A stretch of 64,000 bases of DNA, from assembly GCA_019636845.1 (NCBI GenBank), contig JAHBWV010000001.1, forward strand, positions 1,178,001 through 1,242,000. The letters are read 5' to 3'. A program made the position numbers and the translations under genes. Positions 42,628 to 51,628 of this stretch are shown here, in pieces. Numbering within the stretch: position 1 is the first letter of the stretch; the number at the start of each line of letters is the position of its first letter. Origin of the DNA: Phycisphaeraceae bacterium. Its GTDB lineage: Bacteria; Planctomycetota; Phycisphaerae; Phycisphaerales; UBA1924. The notes below the pieces were generated by a model. That model saw nothing but the letters and a program-made list of their open reading frames with translations, made no database searches and was not told where the DNA came from.

Positions 42628-45302
42628 GGCTTGGGCTCCAGTTCTTCGATGCGCCACGGCCGATTTCGCGTGCTGGTCGCGGCGCGGGCCTGTGCGATCT
42701 CCTCGGGTGAGACGGGCTCGGCGTTGTTGCCCCACGCTCGGCGTATATAGGTCAAGACCGCTGCGAACTCCTCGTCGGACTTGAATGGAGCCGCGGGCAT
42801 GCTGCTGTTGAAACGTTGTCCGTCGGATTCGAGCGGGCCTTCAAGCCCATGCAAGAGGATGCGGATCGTTGTGTCGGTCGGGCCGCGCACACGCGAAGAG
42901 CCCGCCAGTGCGGGCGCATGTCCGGGCGCGCCGGTGCCGGCCTTTCCGTGGCATCCCGAGCAGGTGGTATCGAAGAGCGAACGCCCGACATCGAACCGTG
43001 CGATCTCCTGCGGCGTGAGCACACGCCCGCTGGAGGTGATTGTCGAGCCGTGGCCGGGCCAGAGCAGCCATTGGTCGGTATCTCGCGCGGCATAGGAGAG
43101 GGGTGATCCTGATGCGACGAGTCTGATCCATGGTTCTGGAGGCGCGGCGAGCTCAATCGGCTTGGGCTGGTCGGTGTTGAGCCGCAGCGCGAGCTGGAGC
43201 CGCCCGAGGAGGTACGCCGCGAGTTCCGGGCGTTCGCTCGCGAGAGCGGGAATGAGGTTGATGGCTCTTCCGCGTGCGCCGTAGTCGGGACCTGTGAGAT
43301 CGGCATCGAAGAGATCTCTGATGAACCAGAGGCGACCGCCGCGGATCTGGTGCGAGTCGGCGGCGAGTGAGGAGATAGCATCGGTTGCGCGTCCATAGAG
43401 CCCGCTGATGGCGATGGCGCGGAGCGACTCATCATCTGGACGGGTGCGGATCGCATCGACAAGATGTTGGATCGCGCGGGGATCGGCGGATGCGCCAAGC
43501 GAGAGCAGGGCCTGATTCCTGAGGCGCGGATTCTGATGGGAGGCGTGAGCAAGGGCCGAATCGAGGAGAGGAGCATGTACGTGCGTTGAGACGACGCCGC
43601 GTGATGCGATGCTCGCGGGTGGTTGTGAGAGCCATCGCTCGGAGATGCGAAGCCCCGCGATCGCGACATCGATATCCGGATCGTTGAGGGCCGCGTGGGC
43701 GTCGTCGATTGTCGCGATGCCGAGTCCGTCGAGGGTCCAGTGGGCATGGAGGCGTGCGATGGGGTCTGCGCCCTGGTGCGCGAGGCGTCGGAGCCGATCC
43801 GCCAGATCTGTCGCGGCGCGCTCGATGAGCAATCGCTGAGCGGTGGTGCGCCGCCACATGTCTTGGTGCGAGAGTTGTTCGACGAGACGTGCGTTCGTGA
43901 GCGACCCGAGCCGGACTCGAGTCGGGATCGTCGTGTTGTCGGGAACGATGCGGAGGATGCGTCCCATGTCGAGCGGGCGTTCGAGGCCGCGCTCGACGAC
44001 TTGTTTGCGGAGGTAGTCGGTGAGGTAGGTCTTGTGCTGGATCACGCCCCGGTGCATGTCGACGATGTACAACGCGCCCTCGGGGCCGACGATGCACTGC
44101 ACAGGGCGGAATCTCTCATCGGCGGAGGCGAGGAACTCGCGCCCCGTGTAGGCGGGAACGGCGCGGACTCGATCGCCCGTCGGTTCGACGATGAGCCGCC
44201 GAACGAGATTGCCCGCCGGCTCGGCGACGAATGCGTTGCCCCGGTAATCCGGGCCGAGGAGCGAGGCCTCGTAGATAGTGGTGCCGCACGCGGCAGTATG
44301 GACCGCCAGGCGCTTGTCGGCCCTCAGGATTCCATCCATGTACCCACGATTGACACCGGGTGTTGGTCGGATGGGCCAGACTGTCTGGTCGTTGCAGACG
44401 AGCACGCCCATCATGGGGAAGCCGCGCTGCGCGGGGTTGCGCAAGGCGTAGTGCTTCGGGACGAGGTCCATTCTGAGGGCCTCGGAATTCGGCGTGTAGA
44501 AGAGCCGCCCGACACGATCCATCGCGAGCCCCCATTGCCCGTGGGGGGGCGTGGGGCGTGTGATGGCGTCGTATGTTGGGGGGCCTGAGAATCGGAACTC
44601 GAGAGAGTGCTGGGAGAGGTGGATCCAGTTGTCGAGCCCCCACGTGAGGGCGTTGGGGGCGTGCTCCGGGTTCTCGCCCTCGAAGCCGGTGAGGATGACG
44701 CGCCTGAGATCGGCACGCCCATCGTTGTTTGTGTCCTTCAGGTAGATGAGGTTCGGCGGCTCGATGACGAGTGCGCCGGGGCCTCTTGCATCCTGGAAGC
44801 AGGGGAGAACGGCGCGGGGCATGACAAGCCCGTCGGCGAAGGTGGTGCGAGTGTCCATCGCGCCGTCGCCGTCGGTGTCTTCGAGGATCGCGATTCGACC
44901 CGAGGGCTCGTTCTCGCCCGCGCCGTCGGCATCGCGCATGTAGCCGACCATCTCGACGACCCACATCCGCGCATGCTCGTCGAACTGGATCCAGACGGGT
45001 GCCTCGATCAGGGGCTCCGCAGCGATGAGCTCGGCTCGGAAACCCGGTTCGAGAGCGAGGGGCAGGAGTGCGTCGGCGAGGGTCGCGCCCGTTCTCCATG
45101 AGAGATCGAGGTTGGTGAGGCCGGTCGGCGCAGGATCTGTGCGCGGGGCTCGCGAGTGTGCGACAAGGGCACCGGAGGCCGCGACCATCGCGAGCCCGGT
45201 GAGGAGAATCGACGGTAGCAGGATCGAGGGTGTCGCTGGCTTGGCGGGTGCGGTGGTCACGTGTGGAGGGTGACAGGATGAGCGAGCCGCGTCAAGTCGC
45301 AT
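42624..45302 (-). CDS. Exported Pirellula-type dehydrogenase / HEAT-like repeat / cytochrome c protein
   Basis: About 892 residues from ATG 45302; a GTG at 45260 is equally plausible and both give an export signal (ILLTGLAMVAASGALVAHS). Longer starts would run into a terminator-like hairpin. The N-terminal ~450 residues are the membrane-bound dehydrogenase beta-propeller domain common in planctomycetes (EPGFRAELIAAEPLIEAPVW, RIAILEDTDGDGAMD). Residues ~470-690 are HEAT-like helices. The C-terminus is a cytochrome c with heme motif CSGCH (FDTTCSGCHGKAGTG). It would oxidise a sugar-like substrate in the periplasm. DUF1080 is translationally coupled downstream. Confidence 0.85.
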   Translation of the reverse strand: MRLDAARSSCHPPHVTTAPAKPATPSILLPSILLTGLAMVAASGALVAHSRAPRTDPAPTGLTNLDLSWRTGATLADALLPLALEPGFRAELIAAEPLIEAPVWIQFDEHARMWVVEMVGYMRDADGAGENEPSGRIAILEDTDGDGAMDTRTTFADGLVMPRAVLPCFQDARGPGALVIEPPNLIYLKDTNNDGRADLRRVILTGFEGENPEHAPNALTWGLDNWIHLSQHSLEFRFSGPPTYDAITRPTPPHGQWGLAMDRVGRLFYTPNSEALRMDLVPKHYALRNPAQRGFPMMGVLVCNDQTVWPIRPTPGVNRGYMDGILRADKRLAVHTAACGTTIYEASLLGPDYRGNAFVAEPAGNLVRRLIVEPTGDRVRAVPAYTGREFLASADERFRPVQCIVGPEGALYIVDMHRGVIQHKTYLTDYLRKQVVERGLERPLDMGRILRIVPDNTTIPTRVRLGSLTNARLVEQLSHQDMWRRTTAQRLLIERAATDLADRLRRLAHQGADPIARLHAHWTLDGLGIATIDDAHAALNDPDIDVAIAGLRISERWLSQPPASIASRGVVSTHVHAPLLDSALAHASHQNPRLRNQALLSLGASADPRAIQHLVDAIRTRPDDESLRAIAISGLYGRATDAISSLAADSHQIRGGRLWFIRDLFDADLTGPDYGARGRAINLIPALASERPELAAYLLGRLQLALRLNTDQPKPIELAAPPEPWIRLVASGSPLSYAARDTDQWLLWPGHGSTITSSGRVLTPQEIARFDVGRSLFDTTCSGCHGKAGTGAPGHAPALAGSSRVRGPTDTTIRILLHGLEGPLESDGQRFNSSMPAAPFKSDEEFAAVLTYIRRAWGNNAEPVSPEEIAQARAATSTRNRPWRIEELEPKP

Positions 45303-45327
45303 CGTGCAACATCGGCGCCAGAGAAAG

Positions 45328-45369
45328 CCAAGAACGCGAGAGTGCCTGGTGGCACCTTCGCGTTCCTGG
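45328..45369 (-). terminator. Long hairpin after the S9 peptidase gene
   Basis: A nearly perfect 19-base stem (ccaagaacgcgagagtgcc against ggcaccttcgcgttcctgg) with a four-base loop lies 70 bases beyond the S9 peptidase stop. On the minus strand CTTTCTC follows, so termination there is plausible. Confidence 0.6.
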
Positions 45370-45437
45370 GTGATCGGTGGCATCATGCTCCCGGGGCACT
45401 GATCGCGGTCATCGTGTGCGGCCGGGTATGTGGGGGT

Positions 45438-47552
45438 TCAGCGACCGCCGGGCGTAAGGCCGGGGATGTCATCACCGCCCGCCTTGATCTGGGCGGTGGA
45501 CTTGCTGAGATCCTCGCCGACTGGCTGTGCCCGGCCGCCGAGGTTCTTGGCAAGGAAGTTCTCTGTCACGGCGTTGAAGGCCATGTTGTTGTCGGGTCTC
45601 GCGAAGCCGTGCCCCTCGTCGGGGAAGAGGACATAGGTGACGGGGATGTTCTTCTTCCGCATGACCTCGACGATCTGGTCGGACTCTGACTGCTTGACGC
45701 GCGGGTCGTTTGCGCCCTGGCCGATGAGCAGTGGCTTCTTGATGTTGTCCACGAAGTTGATCGGCGAACGCGACTCGAGCAGCTTGCGCCCCTCCTCCGT
45801 GCGATGATCGCCGACACGCTCCGTGAACATGGTGATCATCGGTGCCCAGTAGGGTGGGATGGTGTTGAGGAGGGTGACGATGTTGGAGGGACCGACGATA
45901 TCGACGCCGCACGCGAAGACATCGGGCGTGAAGGTGAGACCGACGAGTGTGGCGTATCCGCCGTAAGAGCCGCCCATGATGGCGACCTTGCTCTTGTCGG
46001 CGATCTTCTCGTTGACGGCCCAGTTGACGGCGTCGATGAGGTCGTCGTGCATCTTTCCGGCCCATTCGAGGTTGCCGGCGTTGACGAAGTCCTTGCCGAA
46101 GCCGGTGGAGCCCCTGAAGTTGACGCTCAGGACGGCATACCCACGGTTGCTGAGCCACTGGTGATACGGGTTGAAGCCCCAGTTGTCACGCGCCCACGGG
46201 CCGCCGTGAACAAGCAGGACCATCGGCACTGGCTTGTCCGGACGCCCATCACGATCTGCATCGGCCGCAAGCGGAACGGTGAGGTACGAGACGAGATTCA
46301 GCCCGTCGCGGCTCTTGATCACCAGGTCCTGCATCGGCGCGAGGGGGAGTCCTTCGAGTTTGCTCCGATTCGTGAAGAGGAACGTCGCGCGGCCGGGCTT
46401 GCCGGAGTTGGGCGTGCGCTCGTAGAGGTAGTAACGAACAGGGCCGGCATCCTGGAGATACGTGACGACCCACTTGGTGTCGTCGAGCGTGCGGCTGCCG
46501 ATGCTGAACTGCCCCGGGGCGACGCCCGCGAGGAACTCAAAGTCCGGACGGATGGCGTTGTCGAGGATTTTCCACTCCGTCCGTCCGTAGGTGAAGGAGA
46601 CGGCCTGGATGTTCTTCTCGGTTGGGTGGGCGATCGCGCCTCCGGCGTCGGCGCGAGCGTCCTCGGCCAAGAGTGTGCGTGCTCCGGTCGCGAGGTCGAC
46701 CATGTACAGCGCGCCCGTGTTGCGATTGCGGCTATCCTGCATGTAGACCGAGGTGCCGGCCTTGTTGAAGCCGCCCAGGCCGGTCGTCAGCGAGTCTTCC
46801 TGCCCGTACTTCTCAAAGAGCACGGTGGTGCCATCCGGGAGGAGGGTGTGGATCTCGGTGCCGCCGTCGGCGGTCATTCTCTGAGCGAAACGGAGGTTGA
46901 AGTCGTCATCAGGGATGTACGCGGCCCACTGGTTGTTCTCGGCGATGAGCGTCGATACGCCGGTCTCGATGTTGATGCGGTGGACATCGTGGAACTGCGG
47001 ATTGCGGTTGTTGAGCCCGACGAGGATCTCGGATGGGAAACGCTCGCTGGTGCCGATGAGGCGTGCCGCGGGGCGCAGCGGCTGACCGGATGGCAGGATG
47101 ATCGGCTTGCCGTCCGGTCCTGCGATCGTCTCGTATGGCGTGAGGTCGCGGACCGCGCCGGATGAGATCTCGACGGCGTATACCTTCCAGTTCTCATCGC
47201 CGCCGACATCCTGGATGTAGAGCAAGTGGGTGTCGTTGTAGGCCCAGAAGTACTGGCGGATGTTCCGGTTTGTGTCGTTGGTGACGGCGCGTGCCTTTGA
47301 GAGATCGCCCACTGGCGCGACGAAGACATTCATCACGCCGTTTACGTCGGCCAGCCATGAGAGGTGCTTTCCTCCCGGGCTGATCTGTGGCCCGGCCTTG
47401 TCCGGGTTCCCGAAGATGACATCGCGCGGGATGAGGGGAACATCCGCGTGTGCGGAGAGGTATCCGGCCTCTCTGCCGGTCGCCGAAGCGAGTGGCGCGG
47501 GGAGCGCGACAAGGGTGAGCGTGGCGAGTGCGACAAGGGCTCGGATAGTCAT
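45438..47552 (-). CDS. S9 family serine peptidase (acylaminoacyl/prolyl oligopeptidase-like)
   Basis: 704 residues. A signal peptide (RALVALATLTLVALPAPLASA) suggests export. Residues ~40-420 form a seven-bladed-propeller-type domain (KVYAVEISSGAVRDLTPY). The alpha/beta hydrolase part has the nucleophile in GGSYGGYATLVG, the Asp region in GQGANDPRVKQSESDQ, and the His in FPDEGHGFARPDN. PMVLLVHGGPWARDNWGF supplies the oxyanion area. It trims short peptides. The start ATG lacks a strong ribosome site. The stop is followed by the long hairpin. Confidence 0.92.
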   Translation of the reverse strand: MTIRALVALATLTLVALPAPLASATGREAGYLSAHADVPLIPRDVIFGNPDKAGPQISPGGKHLSWLADVNGVMNVFVAPVGDLSKARAVTNDTNRNIRQYFWAYNDTHLLYIQDVGGDENWKVYAVEISSGAVRDLTPYETIAGPDGKPIILPSGQPLRPAARLIGTSERFPSEILVGLNNRNPQFHDVHRINIETGVSTLIAENNQWAAYIPDDDFNLRFAQRMTADGGTEIHTLLPDGTTVLFEKYGQEDSLTTGLGGFNKAGTSVYMQDSRNRNTGALYMVDLATGARTLLAEDARADAGGAIAHPTEKNIQAVSFTYGRTEWKILDNAIRPDFEFLAGVAPGQFSIGSRTLDDTKWVVTYLQDAGPVRYYLYERTPNSGKPGRATFLFTNRSKLEGLPLAPMQDLVIKSRDGLNLVSYLTVPLAADADRDGRPDKPVPMVLLVHGGPWARDNWGFNPYHQWLSNRGYAVLSVNFRGSTGFGKDFVNAGNLEWAGKMHDDLIDAVNWAVNEKIADKSKVAIMGGSYGGYATLVGLTFTPDVFACGVDIVGPSNIVTLLNTIPPYWAPMITMFTERVGDHRTEEGRKLLESRSPINFVDNIKKPLLIGQGANDPRVKQSESDQIVEVMRKKNIPVTYVLFPDEGHGFARPDNNMAFNAVTENFLAKNLGGRAQPVGEDLSKSTAQIKAGGDDIPGLTPGGR

Positions 47553-47713
47553 GTGCGGGATCTCACGAGATCGCGGGGCGGATCGGCGACAATCGCTCCT
47601 CCGTGGTCGCCCCGGCGATGGATGGGTCAGAATGGTACCAGCCAGGTCTGGACCGGTTGAGCATCAACAGTTCGGAGACCGATGCTGGCGATTTCGGGAT
47701 TGAATCAGGAATG

Positions 47714-49138
47714 TCAGGTCCGCGCCGGCAACACCGTCCCGCGGCACTCGCCGAAGCCGATCCTTCGATACCCGTCGCGCTCGCAGTACGCCTTCATGAT
47801 CACCGTGTCCCCATCGGCAAGAAACGTCCGCTTCTCGCCCGTGGGCAACTCGATCGGCGTGCGCTGCGAGCCGGGGACGAGCTTGGGCGGGTTGGCGAAG
47901 GGGTCCCCATCCCAGGTGAGCTCGATCATGCTCCCGCGGCTGTCGCGCGTGGGGCCCGAGATCGTGCCGCTCGCCAGCAGATCCCCCGGCTGGAGATTGC
48001 ACCCGTTCACCGTGTGGTGCGCGATCATCTGCGCAAAGGTCCAGTACATGTGCCTGAAGTTGCCCTTTGAGAGTCGCACCGGCGACATGGAGCGTTTGGC
48101 CATCTCTGCGGATTGCAGGTGGACTTCGAGCGCAATGTCGAAGCCGCCCCGCGCCGTGTTGGCGTCGCTGGTGAGATACGGGAGCGGGCGCGGATCGGAG
48201 GCGGGCCTCTCATATGCGGGGATGCGGAAGGGGGCGAGGGCCTCCATCGTGACGATGTAGGGCGAGATGGTGGTGGCGAAGTTCTTGGCGAGGAACGGGC
48301 CGAGGGGCACGTACTCCCACTTCTGGAGGTCACGCGCGGACCAGTCGTTGACGAGACAGAGCCCGAAGATATGCGACTCGGCATCGGCGATAGAAACGGG
48401 AGAGCCGAGAGCGTTACCACGCCCGATGATGCACCCAATCTCAAGCTCGTAGTCCATCAGCTTGCACGGCCCGAAGCCGGGGCCCGCTGATGGATCAGAG
48501 TCCGGAGGCGAGGTCTGACCCACGGGGCGATGGAACGACGTGCCGGACGGGACGATCGAGGATGCCCGCCCGTGGTAGCCGATGGGGATGTGCTTGTAGT
48601 TCGGCAAGAGCGCATTGTCGGGCCTGAACATCGAACCGACGTTCGTGGCATGGTGGATCGACGCGTAGAAGTCGGTGTAGTTCGACGGAGCGATAGGCGG
48701 TTCTTCATCGAACGCACCAGTACCGGATGCGCCGTCGACCGGCAGGATGACTCGCGCGCTAAGCTCCTTGTTGTCCCGAAGTTCCTTTGAGTCGGCCAAG
48801 AGGAGTTCCACGAGTCGCTTACGGCATGCGCTTCGAATGGACGGAACCTCGACGAACTCTGATTGAGGATTCGCAAGCCACGCGATGCCCAAGCCTTTCA
48901 ACAGTCCAGCGTCGCGTAGAGGTTCGAGCAGGACATACACATCACCGACACGAACGGCTGTCGCCCACGGATCTTGTGCGCTTGTTTCGACCAAACATAG
49001 CGGCAGATTCTGAATCGGAAAGTCCGTCGCCGGATCGTTCGCCGATTCAACCCATGACTTCAGGTTCGGGTCGTGCGTCTCGTCGATGCCGTGGAGGGGA
49101 TCAGGGTGCCCGCTGCCGGAGTGTCCGTGTGTCGCCAT
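47714..49138 (-). CDS. fahA: Fumarylacetoacetase
   Basis: 474 residues. It matches fumarylacetoacetate hydrolase: DFPIQNLPLCLVE, NYTDFYASIHHATNVGSMFR, PIGYHGRASSIVPSGT, LVNDWSARDLQKWEYVPLGP and GDLLASGTISGPT. The metal ligands in the acidic segments DFYASI and MDYELEIG are visible. It performs the last step of tyrosine breakdown, giving fumarate and acetoacetate. No other tyrosine-degradation gene is adjacent. An N-terminal ~15-residue His/Gly-rich extension may be natural. Confidence 0.94.
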   Translation of the reverse strand: MATHGHSGSGHPDPLHGIDETHDPNLKSWVESANDPATDFPIQNLPLCLVETSAQDPWATAVRVGDVYVLLEPLRDAGLLKGLGIAWLANPQSEFVEVPSIRSACRKRLVELLLADSKELRDNKELSARVILPVDGASGTGAFDEEPPIAPSNYTDFYASIHHATNVGSMFRPDNALLPNYKHIPIGYHGRASSIVPSGTSFHRPVGQTSPPDSDPSAGPGFGPCKLMDYELEIGCIIGRGNALGSPVSIADAESHIFGLCLVNDWSARDLQKWEYVPLGPFLAKNFATTISPYIVTMEALAPFRIPAYERPASDPRPLPYLTSDANTARGGFDIALEVHLQSAEMAKRSMSPVRLSKGNFRHMYWTFAQMIAHHTVNGCNLQPGDLLASGTISGPTRDSRGSMIELTWDGDPFANPPKLVPGSQRTPIELPTGEKRTFLADGDTVIMKAYCERDGYRRIGFGECRGTVLPART

Positions 49139-49291
49139 GCCGCAGGATAGGAAGGCGATTCGCGCAACAGCAGATCATTGGCTCGGATCGCCTCAGACAA
49201 TCAGTGAGAAGCTCCCCAAGCACGCGATTATTGAACGCCGGGGCTTGTCGGAAGCAACTCGACTGCATGAGCGCGGCATGCGTTCTGCCGC

Positions 49292-50347
49292 TCATCCCCC
49301 GGTTCGGCCTGTGCCCGTGGTGGCGGGAGTGTTGGCCTCGCTGGCCGCGCGTCGTGCCTCACGCTCTGCTCGCCGCCGTTCTTCCATCGCCTTGCTGTAT
49401 GCCACTCCGATGAACGCCACGGGGATGAACGCCCGCTCTCCTGCGGCACGGGAGACCTCTTCGATGTCGCGCATCTTGCCCGCGGCAACATCCTTCCGCA
49501 TGTCGATCAGCACGTTCCGGAAGGCGTCGATCAGCTGCATCCAGATCGCGTACTCGTCGGGGGTTTTCGGCAGCAACTGGTTCATGGGCGGCAGGTGGAT
49601 CGGCGGCGCGAGGTACCACTTGTCGTCGTACGCCGAACGCTGGATCACGATCCCCACGGGTGGGAAGATCGGCTTGTTGTCCCAGAGCATCGCGGCCATC
49701 TCATCGTTGATCGGGGTCACCGAGAGACGCTCCGAGTTCTCGCCCAACCACGCGAATGGATCGGCGAGAATCTGTCGCATCGCGTCGTTGATCGCGCTGC
49801 GCGGGTCACGCGAGGGGTCCATCGTGGGGTCGGCCTGGGCCGGCTGCCCACGTCCGGGCGGTCCACGGCGTGCCCCCGGGCGCTGCCCCGCGCGCTGTCC
49901 GCCCGTGATCTGTGAGAGGAGTGCGCCTCCGGAAGAAGGCATCTCACCGGATGCCGCCTTTCGCTTGATCTCGGCGATCTCCTGTGGGAACGAAGCGTTC
50001 AGTTGCACGCCCAGATCGGCGAGATCCCCGCAGAGGTAGCCGATCCGGTCCCAGAGCGCGCGCATCTCCTTCGTGTCGGCCTGAATCAGCTCGGTCAGGC
50101 GGCGAGTATCTCCGTTTGCCACCATGGCCTTCGCGGAGGCGAGCACCGCCTCGGGTGTGGACTGGTCATACGTGTTCGGCTTCTTGCGGCACGCGCCTAG
50201 CCCGATCATGCACATAGCCAGAAGGACCAGCGGGAGTGCACGCCGGTGCGATGTGGTCTGTCGCCGAGGCCCACGGTGGGAGGCACCCCGAGCGGTGGTC
50301 ATTTGACCGGCGGACAGAGGAGAGGGGGACAAGCGTGTGGGGGTCAT
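49292..50347 (-). CDS. Lipoprotein of unknown function
   Basis: 351 residues; the ATG at 50347 has GGGAG six bases upstream. A long basic leader ends in a lipobox (LAMCMIGLGACRKKP). After it comes STPEAVLASAKAMVANGDTR, a helical part, and a ~50-residue Gly/Arg/Gln/Pro-rich linker (GGQRAGQRPGARRGPPGRGQ). The C-terminal half (VIQRSAYDDKWYLAPPIHLP) is a mixed alpha/beta segment, ending in a charged helix. I do not recognise the family. It is divergent from thiS. Confidence 0.6.
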   Translation of the reverse strand: MTPTRLSPSPLSAGQMTTARGASHRGPRRQTTSHRRALPLVLLAMCMIGLGACRKKPNTYDQSTPEAVLASAKAMVANGDTRRLTELIQADTKEMRALWDRIGYLCGDLADLGVQLNASFPQEIAEIKRKAASGEMPSSGGALLSQITGGQRAGQRPGARRGPPGRGQPAQADPTMDPSRDPRSAINDAMRQILADPFAWLGENSERLSVTPINDEMAAMLWDNKPIFPPVGIVIQRSAYDDKWYLAPPIHLPPMNQLLPKTPDEYAIWMQLIDAFRNVLIDMRKDVAAGKMRDIEEVSRAAGERAFIPVAFIGVAYSKAMEERRRAEREARRAASEANTPATTGTGRTGG

Positions 50348-50527
50348 GCGGGGCTCCCGATCGGCCGTTCACTCAAAAATGTACCACCCAAAGCGGCATC
50401 GGCCCAACGGAGGTCGGGCTTCGTGGGTCTGGTTGGGATTCGTGAGCCCTACAATTCACGGATTCGGCCAGATTTGGGATGATTTCGGGGAATCGGGTTT
50501 TGTTTCGTGCCATCCAAGAGGCCTCGC

Positions 50528-50728
50528 ATGCGAGTCAGAGTGAACAACGAGGAGAGAGATCTGCCCGAGGGGACGACACTCGAGCGGCTGCTGCGTGAGA
50601 TCGGGCTGGCCGATCGACCGTGTGCCGCGGAAGTCAACAGGAAGCACATCCCCAAGCGCGACCATGCGGGGCACACGCTCCGCGATGGAGACACGATCGA
50701 ACTCGTGACGCTGGTGGGTGGCGGTTGA
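50528..50728 (+). CDS. thiS: Sulfur carrier protein ThiS
   Basis: 66 residues from ATG 50528 (an in-frame start at 50507 would add seven). The beta-grasp sequence MRVRVNNEERDLPEGTTLER ends in ...TLVGGG; the C-terminal Gly-Gly is the residue adenylated and thiocarboxylated for thiazole synthesis. It lies 21 bases before thiG, with which it forms a thiamin-synthesis pair. Confidence 0.92.
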   Translation: MRVRVNNEERDLPEGTTLERLLREIGLADRPCAAEVNRKHIPKRDHAGHTLRDGDTIELVTLVGGG

Positions 50729-50749
50729 GCGCGGAAGGACCGGAGACTT

Positions 50750-51610
50750 ATGGCGAATGTGACCACAACCAATGAACTGTCGGAGCCGGGCCTCGCGCCG
50801 CTGAGCATCGCGGGGCGTTTGTTCTCGTCGCGTCTGTTCGTGGGGACCGGAAAGTACGACTCGTTCGAGCGGATGGCCGGCGCGCTCGATGCGTCCGGGT
50901 GCGAGGTTGTGACGGTTGCGGTTCGCCGCGAGCGGCTGTACAACGACAAAGGCCAGAGTCTGCTCGACCATCTGGACCTCTCACGATACACGATCCTGCC
51001 GAACACGGCGGGGTGCTTCACCGCTGAGGATGCGGTGCGCGTCTCGCGGCTCGGGCGTGACCTGCTTGAACAGGTCGGCAATCCCGGGGCATCGTGGGTG
51101 AAGCTTGAGGTCCTGGGCGACAAGAAGACGCTTCTGCCCGATCCGATCGGAACGATCGAGGCCTGCAAGGAACTTGTCGCGGACGGGTTCCAAGTGCTCG
51201 TCTACTCATCGGATGATCCGATCGTCGCCGAGCGTCTGAAGGCGTGCGGCGCGGCCAGCGTCATGCCCGCGGGTTCGCCGATCGGTTCCGGACAGGGCAT
51301 CCTCAACGCCAACAACATCGTGATCTGCCTGGAGAAACTCAAACAGGGAGATCCTGCGTACCCCGTGATCGTCGATGCGGGAGTGGGGGGTGCGAGCGAT
51401 GTCGCGCGGGCGATGGAACTGGGCGCGGATGGCGTTCTCCTGAATACCGCCGTCGCCCACGCCAAAGACCCTGTCATGATGGCCCATGCGATGCGAAAGG
51501 CGTGCGAGTGCGGAAGGCAGTCGTACCTCGCCGGGCGGATTCCCAAGCGGCTCTACGCGACCGCGAGCAGCCCGTGGGACGGCGCGATCTCGTACATTCC
51601 CGGTGAATGA
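50750..51610 (+). CDS. thiG: Thiazole synthase ThiG
   Basis: 286 residues. It carries the ThiG motifs [52 protein letters not shown] with Lys118 forming the imine, and [20 protein letters not shown]. It builds the thiamin thiazole phosphate from 1-deoxyxylulose 5-phosphate, dehydroglycine and ThiS-thiocarboxylate. The upstream thiS gene is co-directional. ThiF and ThiO/ThiH are not seen nearby. Confidence 0.95.
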   Translation: MANVTTTNELSEPGLAPLSIAGRLFSSRLFVGTGKYDSFERMAGALDASGCEVVTVAVRRERLYNDKGQSLLDHLDLSRYTILPNTAGCFTAEDAVRVSRLGRDLLEQVGNPGASWVKLEVLGDKKTLLPDPIGTIEACKELVADGFQVLVYSSDDPIVAERLKACGAASVMPAGSPIGSGQGILNANNIVICLEKLKQGDPAYPVIVDAGVGGASDVARAMELGADGVLLNTAVAHAKDPVMMAHAMRKACECGRQSYLAGRIPKRLYATASSPWDGAISYIPGE

Positions 51611-51628
51611 TGGGAAGGCGGTCTCGCC

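Noticed and set aside
45804-47165. 453-codon plus-strand frame inside the S9 peptidase gene
   Set aside because: It is the reverse of a well-supported enzyme and shows only the Val/Asp/Gly-rich composition that complements that gene.
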